Assembly (NCBI GenBank): GCA_028565635.1
Contig: JAOXYB010043470.1
Span: 1 to 12,631, forward strand
Reading direction: 5' to 3'
Length of the DNA: 12,631 nt
Source: Phoronis ovalis
Lineage: Eukaryota; Phoronida; Phoronidae
A model generated the notes under the pieces. That model searched no databases and had not been told where the DNA came from. It was given only the letters and a program-made list of their open reading frames with translations. Positions 8,101-12,631 of the stretch are shown here, one piece after another. A program made the position numbers and the translations under genes. Position 1 is the first letter of the stretch, and each line of letters opens with the position of its first letter.

Positions 8101-11100
8101 TATTAGCGTGTCTATGTGGCTGAAAGCTCCAATCAACATACCATCCACTCCTGCAAGCTTAGGTGGTTCAGGTGGCAAAATCATTTTACAGTCCGGTCTT
8201 GATAACGCTGGCACTGGCTATGGTATCTATTGGGTGGGTGATACAGTCATGGTAGAGGGTAAGTGTATTTTTGCTGTTTGTTTTGCAATAACACAATGTC
8301 AGTGTATACAGTTGGCTGGGTGCTGTAGCATCATTTTCGAGTACCAGCTAGAAAGCAAGTATGAATTGTATTGCTACCGATGGAAAGAAAAAGGAGCAAG
8401 GTTATGTGACCGTCTCGTACATCCTGTTGAGTAAAATAGCAATTTCCAAAATAACTATTTTGTTTACTGCTTTCATACGTTTTAACATTGTTTTATATAC
8501 TTTTTCTGAGAGACGATTTGTGTAATTCACAAATGAGAAATAATTATAAAAACATTACTGCAAATAAAAAAATCATTAAAACATTAACACATTACTTAAC
8601 ATTTGACCGCTAATTCAGAATTGTATAACTCAAAATACACAACATAACCATCTAGTAATAATAATTTGTTGTATTTATTATCAGTGAAATATATAAAGTC
8701 TGAAACTATTGGCAACGTAACGACCATCACCTATCCAAGAGTGTCATTTACCATTGATGGAGATTCCAGTTTCCAGCAACTGGGGTGGAATAACATTGGT
8801 TTCACGTTCCATGCATCACATGGTTTCAAAGTATATCTGAACGGACTTGCTGCTAATGGTACAAACACCGCGGTAGAGGTTAGTATATATGGTTTTCAGG
8901 AGCCTCAATATGACTTTTCAAATAAAGGTTTTTTAAACTTTTTTTTTAACCACGGAGAATTTTGAAACTAAATCATAGTCACACAATGTAAAAAAGGATC
9001 TTTTAGGAATAAAATTGTATTTCTTTCTTTGCAAAAAAAAACAACTTTGCAAATTATTTTTTCTCAGCTTTTCTATGAATAAAAAGAAATGTAGAGGACA
9101 TTTTCGTCATTAAATAAATGGTGTGTCTTGTACGTTGGTTAATATCACAATGCTATGGAATTTTTATAGGAGAATAGTGAAGGAACGGCCACATCAATCA
9201 TTTTAGTGGGTAATGATGCAGCTGCAGACCCTACTATTGCTGGTCTGTTAGTCAGTGACCTAGTTGTTTGGGAACGCTACTTATTTTCGTTTGAATCTCA
9301 TCGCTTTATGGGAATGACATATGAAGAGAAACACTTACAAGATAACGCAAAATATTACTGGACAACAGACTTTTACATCGCCAATGATTTGGCTACTTTG
9401 AATAAATACCGACCAGTTTATGTGACATTGACAACGTCTACAATGTTAGTTGCTGGAAGAGACGGTAAAGGAAAAGCTTTGCAGTTGTCATCAGATACAG
9501 AAGGCTGGGCACTGCTTGGTAAGTAATAGTTACATTGTTGTCGCAGTTTGCTTAAAAAAATTCATTTGCTTATGAATGTAAAGACTCTTTTGCTAAAAAC
9601 TTAAACTGTTTGTTGTAGTATTTGCGGAAATTATAAGTTGCAGCTGTATTATAACTTCATTTTAACTTTATATATCATGTGTAAAAAATATTTTTGAAAA
9701 TATGTAAGAATATGTGTATACAAATTAAAATATTTCTTATATAAATTTAAAATACATAATATTATATAAATTCATTACACGTTTAGTATACATTTTAAGC
9801 TATGATTAATTTATTTATTGTTCTAAATAAATTATAATCATTAGCATTATACTTTATTATATTTTATGTACTATTTGTAAATCGCTTGAACCCGTAAGCA
9901 TATACAATATTGTATTGTTAGGTGACCATGTTGAGGACACATTAAACACCACTACAGGACAACACTATGGTGAATGTATCAGTGACCCATCAGTATGCGC
10001 CCAGACTGGTCTCTCAGTATCACTCTGGATAAATCTAGGTAATCATGCGCTTTAAAAATATAATTTTCCATTTACGCATAAAAGGGACTTTTATATGCCA
10101 TATACATCGAGTGATGATTGTATATATATATATTACTTACAGGGTAATGGGAATCTTAATGTAGGAATTTTTTTTAATATTAATTTTTTTTAGAAACATG
10201 CTGTTGACCATGGTATGATTTTTTTTAGTATCACTACATATTGTGTAACATTGCTGTATCGTCTGCTTTTTATGAAATTGTTGTGAGGCTAATGGCAAGT
10301 GGACTACGCGTCGTAACTAAATTTTAATTGTCAGTTACTTATGTCAGTACACATGTAGGTTATTCACTGGATGTGTTTTTGTTAAAATTCCATATATGGT
10401 ATCATTTCAATGCAAAATATAATACATACTAATTTTATTAATTGTAGACTCGTCCTATAATACTGGTAAATATTTCATCCTGAGTACCGGTGAACAGGAC
10501 AGACAATCAAGAGGGTTTTCGATTTATCTGAGTAACGGATATCTCACAACATCTTTAGCCGATGGTGACAGATACTGGATTGTACCCCTTGCTACAAGCA
10601 AATATATTCAAGGTAAATATTATCATTACAGTTAAAATACTGCCACATTATAAGTGGTGTGTGCTGCTTAAGGCATATAAACAGCTTATAGATTTTGCTT
10701 TTAAATATTATGCTCTGGAGAAATATTGCATGGCCGTTTCAGTCAAAACTCATGAAAATGATGTACATTGGCACTTTAGCTCTATAAGTAAAAGTTATTG
10801 TTCACTGAATGCTGATACCGTGTAACCGTTTCCGGTTTACTGGTATAATACAGTTTGATTGTACATTGTCAGACAAAAACGTATTAATATTTTATATTCC
10901 TTGTGATTTAAAATTATATGTGTTGTGCAAAATGTTCTGAGATAATTTGAATTTCTGTAAAATTTACAAAATTAATGATAATGAGGTGAACTGGATAACA
11001 AAACGCAGTATATTAAAGATTGAATGGCTTAGCAGGGAGCAAATTTATTGGTATTCTAATTGGTCAATAGAAAATTGATTATACAGTCAAAATATTTTTA

Positions 11101-12519
11101 TTGATTTCTGGCATTTTCATACTTAAAAATATTGATTAGCACTTTAGTAATTTTAATGACTAAATTATTAAACAGGTAATTCAATGAGTGATATTGGAAT
11201 CAGATATTTGCTTTAAAGGAAACTTTTCAAGCAAAATAAATAACGAAAATACAATAATGGTTATAATTTGATTTGTTAGGCATTTAACAAATATTTAATC
11301 AGGATTTTGTGGTTTAATAAATATGTACAATGTGTTTTGTGTAAATAAGACCCGTTTAATAATAGCAAGATTGAAATCTATATTATACTGACGTACAAGT
11401 ACCCCGAGGAGTTCTGTACCAAATCAATCCAATTAATTGTATGGCACATGATGCTAAGCAACATATAATTTCTGATTAAACTTAGGACTAATTAGCAGAC
11501 ATGGCCACCATCAAACATTTTGTCATATACTCATCAATATGTAATTGAAAATGGAGATGGGGTGCTGATTGTTTTGTCTTATCAGCTCCACCTAGTGAGC
11601 TAGACCTTGCGTAATTCATTAGTACCCACTACTAGACATTTGTTGAATTCATTGGTATAAGATATACTGTGTATGGGCCCATATTATGCCTTTACTGTTA
11701 TTGAGCCTACAAATCTCGCTGACAAATAATAGGAAATTCATCATGACACATGTATTTTAGACTCAGATCAATCACTGCTATTTCTTAAATAATTTTCAGG
11801 GGCATGGATGCATTTTGGTTTTTCCTGGACCAGATCTGAAGGTCTTTGGGTATTTGTAAATGGAAATCTTGTGGCACTAAATAACCTTGGTTTAACTGAT
11901 GAGAGATTCATTGACAGATATAGCCGTATCATGCTTGGGCGGCAAAATGCTGATTACAACTTTGATGGCTTTGCCCAGTTCATTGTTGAAGATATTGCAG
12001 TATATGAGAAATTTGTTTATCCCTATGAGTTTAGAGAAACATATGCGTTACTCGGTAAGTTTTATGGAGAATGAATGTATTAATCCTTTTGCTTTTCGGC
12101 ATTGCAAAGAAAGTATATAGCATCATTGTTGTTAGTTGGTTCATCAGTGTTTTTATCAAGCATGCATCTGTTATTCGGCCTTTATTTTTTTACAAATATT
12201 TTCGTATATAAGGGTATATTAAGTAAATAATTCATGTTTTCTCAATTTCATCACTTTTTCATCACTTTTGCTATTGAACTCCGTGTACAGAAGTATTGAA
12301 ACTTTTTCAGTATTATATTTTTTGCATTTATTTTTCTTAAAGATAATGACTACTACAAGACAGCTGATCATTACTGGAATAGACACAAACTTATAACTGA
12401 TGACTTGCCTCTCTTAGAGAGTTTGAGAGCGGCATCAGGTACATTCCTTGGTCCAAAAGGCTCAGTCATCCCCCAAGATTACAGTAATTATGTCGGTCCA
12501 CAGGCCACAATTAACCTAG
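5138..12519 (+). CDS. Partial multi-exon gene: tandem LamG/ConA-like domain extracellular protein (13 exons seen)
   Basis: Thirteen exons joined by GT-AG introns give 810 complete codons without a stop. Exons are 5138-5164, 5439-5635, 6219-6357, 6645-6805, 7010-7211, 7496-7731, 8045-8258, 8685-8878, 9170-9518, 9922-10038, 10448-10612, 11800-12054 and 12343-12519. Three full modules and the start of a fourth are seen, each of about 230-260 residues. Shared marks are an aromatic-Trp opening, C-x6-C-x(2,3)-G-x-S-V-S-[LM]-W, a W-x-[NH]-x-[AG]-F core followed by V-[YF]-x-[NH]-G, and a closing strand like DEIAIW. These are typical of LamG_3/concanavalin-like jelly rolls. Sequons at N26, N54, N91, N156, N402, N449 and N581 suit a secretory-pathway protein. 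The role is inferred as extracellular binding or adhesion; ligand and membrane anchoring are unknown. Start codon, signal peptide and C-terminus are not in view. Alternatives are an adhesion-GPCR or other receptor ectodomain, or a secreted matrix protein. Confidence 0.88.
5439..5635 (+). CDS. Exon 2: start of LamG-like module 1
   Basis: Acceptor TTTAATTTAG and donor GAG|GTATGC bound 197 nt. The exon completes Ser 9 and encodes residues 10-74. It opens with the module signature DYYWSLNQ (W18), which recurs as DFYWRLDQ, KYYWTTDF and DHYWNRHK at the start of the other modules. The end, near GSAISLDRAQSQCLE, matches the strand that precedes the Cys-pair loop in LamG_3 folds. Sequons are at N26 and N54. 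C72 has no counterpart in modules 2 and 3. The exon starts in phase 1 and ends in phase 0. The open frame runs 29 codons into the intron before a stop at 5720. Confidence 0.85.
5636..6218 (+). other. Intron 2 (583 nt, phase 0)
   Basis: Starts GTATGC, ends TATTTAG. Very AT-rich, with long T and A tracts. No additional exon, RNA gene or repeat was recognised. Reverse-strand frames inside it are not supported. Confidence 0.8.
6219..6357 (+). CDS. Exon 3: module 1, Cys-pair and SVSLW strand
   Basis: The exon follows acceptor CATATTTAG and ends at ACAG|GTATGT (139 nt, phase 0 to phase 1, residues 75-120 plus the first base of G121). It carries C85-x6-C92 followed by GYSVSLWV (W101), the clearest family mark of the gene, repeated in exons 7 and 10. 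The paired cysteines are presumed to form a small disulfide loop before a core beta strand. N91 is a sequon (NCS) directly beside C92. Confidence 0.9.
6645..6805 (+). CDS. Exon 4: module 1, central jelly-roll strands
   Basis: Acceptor TTTTTATTAG and donor GAG|GTAAAC enclose 161 nt (phase 1 to 0; residues 121-174). It encodes GPGYGGTFIYRDG, then a strand-turn-strand and VSNWQNIAFRW (W160), the same W-x-[NH]-x-[AG]-F core found at W426 and W669. N156 is a sequon. The exon ends at HGLE, immediately before the VYIHG strand of the next exon. Confidence 0.9.
7010..7211 (+). CDS. Exon 5: module 1, C-terminal half
   Basis: Acceptor TTTCTTCCAG and donor ATGG|GTAAGT enclose 202 nt (phase 0 to 1; residues 175-241). 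It starts with VYIHG, the LamG_3 V-[YF]-[ILV]-[NH]-G strand, continues to DRITFGCRFDG, and closes with MDEIAIWRRRVEDSEI (D220-I234), which corresponds to the usual LDEVRIYNRAL-type last strand and helix. C204 is unique to this module and could pair with C72. The reverse-strand open frame across this exon is only a shadow. Confidence 0.9.
7496..7731 (+). CDS. Exon 6: inter-module linker and start of module 2
   Basis: Acceptor CTGTTTTAG and donor TTAGC|GTAAGT enclose 236 nt (phase 1 to 0; residues 242-320). About 30 residues of Pro- and aromatic-containing linker (VPKPFFDYSADIKELP) lead to the module opening ADFYWRLDQ (W277). The end, LVGQAASALQLS, is the strand before the Cys loop and parallels GKGKALQLS in module 3. 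The 3' intron is phase 0, as at the equivalent point in module 1. Confidence 0.9.
7732..8044 (+). other. Intron 6 (313 nt, phase 0)
   Basis: GTAAGT donor and TTTTTGCAG acceptor. AT-rich, nothing else seen. Confidence 0.8.
8045..8258 (+). CDS. Exon 7: module 2, Cys-pair and SVSMW strand
   Basis: Acceptor TGTCGTTTTTGCAG and donor AGAGG|GTAAGT enclose 214 nt (phase 0 to 1; residues 321-391). C329-x6-C336 is followed by DDGISVSMWLK (W345), then a Gly/Ser/Pro-rich loop, a strand KIILQSG, and GYGIYWVGDTVMVE. This is the same order as exons 3 and 4 of module 1, but here one exon covers more of the fold. The frame stays open 58 codons into the following intron, to a stop at 8432-8434; this is likely intron read-through. 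Confidence 0.9.
8259..8684 (+). other. Intron 7 (426 nt, phase 1), first 176 nt open in frame
   Basis: GTAAGT donor and TTATCAG acceptor. The upstream reading frame continues without a stop to 8434 and would add a Cys-rich tail of about 58 residues if the intron were retained. Splicing is favoured because exon 8 restores the LamG fold in phase. Confidence 0.8.
8685..8878 (+). CDS. Exon 8: module 2, W-NNIGF core and VYLNG strand
   Basis: Acceptor ATTTATTATCAG and donor GTAGAG|GTTAGT enclose 194 nt (phase 1 to 0; residues 392-456). It encodes LGWNNIGFTF (W426) and HGFKVYLNG, matching NWQNIAFRW and HGLEVYIHG of module 1. Sequons are at N402 (NVT) and N449 (NGT). The donor GTTAGT is the weakest in the gene, yet the downstream frame fits exactly. 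The intron lies about 16 residues further along the fold than its module 1 counterpart. Confidence 0.87.
9170..9518 (+). CDS. Exon 9: end of module 2 fused to start of module 3
   Basis: Acceptor TTTTTATAG and donor CTTG|GTAAGT enclose 349 nt, the longest exon (phase 0 to 1; residues 457-572). The first half ends module 2 with LLVSDLVVWERYLFSFESH (W490). A short spacer follows, then module 3 opens with NAKYYWTTDF (W520) and reaches GKGKALQLSSDTEGW. It is the only module boundary in view without an intron, which suggests loss of an intron between modules 2 and 3 or a joint duplication. Confidence 0.9.
9519..9921 (+). other. Intron 9 (403 nt, phase 1)
   Basis: GTAAGT donor and TATTGTTAG acceptor. 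Roughly 9640-9860 is extremely AT-rich with many TATAAAT and AATTTA words; no distinct element was identified. Confidence 0.8.
9922..10038 (+). CDS. Exon 10: module 3, Cys-pair and SVSLW strand
   Basis: Acceptor TATTGTTAG and donor CTAG|GTAATC enclose 117 nt (phase 1 to 1; residues 573-611). C591-x6-C598 is followed by AQTGLSVSLWI (W608), one residue longer between the second Cys and the Gly than in modules 1 and 2. The loop before C591 (VEDTLNTTTGQHYGE) is longer and contains sequon N581. The exon ends four residues after the core Trp. Confidence 0.88.
10039..10447 (+). other. Intron 10 (409 nt, phase 1) with short TA microsatellite
   Basis: GTAATC donor and AATTGTAG acceptor. It holds a (TA)6 run at about 10121-10133. 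No exon was seen within it. Confidence 0.75.
10448..10612 (+). CDS. Exon 11: module 3, central strands
   Basis: Acceptor TTAATTGTAG and donor CAAG|GTAAAT enclose 165 nt (phase 1 to 1; residues 612-666). It encodes KYFILSTG, a polar turn, GFSIYLSNGYLTTSLADG and DRYWIVP, corresponding to the FIYATG / TFIYRDG / ADGTHFW stretch of module 1. The open frame starting near 10562 in another phase is a shadow. Confidence 0.88.
10613..11799 (+). other. Intron 11 (1,187 nt, phase 1), the largest in the gene
   Basis: GTAAAT donor and AATTTTCAG acceptor. The module 3 fold is continuous across it (ends SKYIQ, resumes G-AWMHFGF), so no skipped exon is expected. No repeat with clear ends, RNA gene or open frame with protein character was found. 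It may contain an old insertion, which cannot be shown from one copy. Confidence 0.75.
11800..12054 (+). CDS. Exon 12: module 3, C-terminal half
   Basis: Acceptor TAATTTTCAG and donor CTCG|GTAAGT enclose 255 nt (phase 1 to 1; residues 667-751). It holds AWMHFGFSW (W669), EGLWVFVNGNLV, SRIMLGRQNADYNFDG and the closing strand VEDIAVYEKFVYPYEF, thus the whole second half of the jelly roll in one exon, where modules 1 and 2 use two. The final aromatic is Tyr (Y735) in place of Trp. It follows the largest intron of the gene, but the fold is complete across the junction, so no exon seems to be missing. Confidence 0.9.
12343..12519 (+). CDS. Exon 13: start of module 4 (gene continues past the window)
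   Basis: Acceptor TTTTTCTTAAAG and donor CCTAG|GTAAGT enclose 177 nt (phase 1 to 1; residues 752-810). It begins DNDYYKTADHYWNRHK (W763), the fourth copy of the module opening, and ends in GPQATINL. The phase-1 donor lies where module 3 also has a phase-1 intron. The Cys pair and later strands of module 4 should lie to the right of the window. The acceptor has an AAAG end and a less perfect pyrimidine tract, but frame and homology support it. Confidence 0.85.
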
Positions 12520-12631
12520 GTAAGTTTTCTGCCGTAGTTTCTGTAAAACGAATACTGTATTACAATCAATGATATCATTTCAGCAGCAGATTAAGAGAAG
12601 ATGTAGAATTGCTGGCTAACTTAAGATATCA
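12520..12631 (+). other. Start of intron 13, running off the window
   Basis: GTAAGT begins the intron. A TTTCAG word at 12578-12583 looks like an acceptor, but splicing there gives a stop after three codons and an intron of only 64 nt, far shorter than any other in the gene. Confidence 0.6.

Noticed and set aside
12578-12594. Possible last exon after TTTCAG at 12578-12583 ending the protein at TAA 12592-12594
   Set aside because: It would need a 64-nt intron, far below the 204-1,187 nt of the others, and would cut module 4 before its Cys loop. More likely the true acceptor is beyond the window.
1-12631. CRISPR array, tRNA, rRNA, prokaryotic operon or autonomous transposon genes
   Set aside because: No regularly spaced identical repeats with unique spacers, no cloverleaf or rRNA-like segment, and no reverse transcriptase, integrase or transposase motifs in any frame.

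Overview
The window looks like AT-rich nuclear DNA of an invertebrate animal. Its one clear gene lies on the + strand, is split by many short GT-AG introns (about 200 to 1,200 nt), and encodes tandem extracellular LamG/concanavalin-A-like modules. There is no bacterial operon structure, no rRNA or tRNA, and no recognisable reverse transcriptase or transposase. Species cannot be read from the sequence. A marine lophotrochozoan or another non-vertebrate metazoan is an inference from the protein type, the base composition and the style of the intergenic repeats.

Layout. Bases 1-5137 hold no convincing coding exon of the main gene. They contain several small repeat structures: a C-rich patch with a 16-C run (32-130), a 31-nt direct repeat with 67-nt period (151-248), a cluster of G/C-run repeats around a coding-like 80-90 codon stretch (1214-1931), repeated CCATGG-centred motifs (2236-2487), a foldback element (2555-2708), and a small inverted repeat with an overlapping tandem duplication (4022-4165).

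Bases 5138-12519 hold 13 exons whose joined reading frame is 2,433 nt, giving 810 complete codons with a partial codon at each end. All 12 internal junctions join in a consistent phase. The protein (numbered here from the first complete codon, 5140) consists of three complete LamG_3-like modules and the start of a fourth: M1 about residues 10-241, M2 about 242-505, M3 about 506-751, M4 from 752. Each module begins with an aromatic-Trp motif (YYW, FYW, YYW, HYW). The three complete modules then show C-x6-C-x(2,3)-G-x-S-V-S-[LM]-W, a W-x-[NH]-x-[AG]-F core leading into V-[YF]-x-[NH]-G, and a C-terminal strand such as DEIAIW, SDLVVW or EDIAVY. Such modules normally lie outside the cell, in secreted matrix or adhesion proteins or in receptor ectodomains. 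N-glycosylation sequons and paired cysteines fit that setting.

Neither end of the gene is in view. No signal peptide or start codon could be joined to the first exon in the right phase, and the fourth module is cut by the right edge, so any transmembrane or signalling part is unseen. The most interesting features are the regular disulfide-motif modules with differing intron positions, and the G/C-run repeat cluster that encloses an unexplained coding-like segment.
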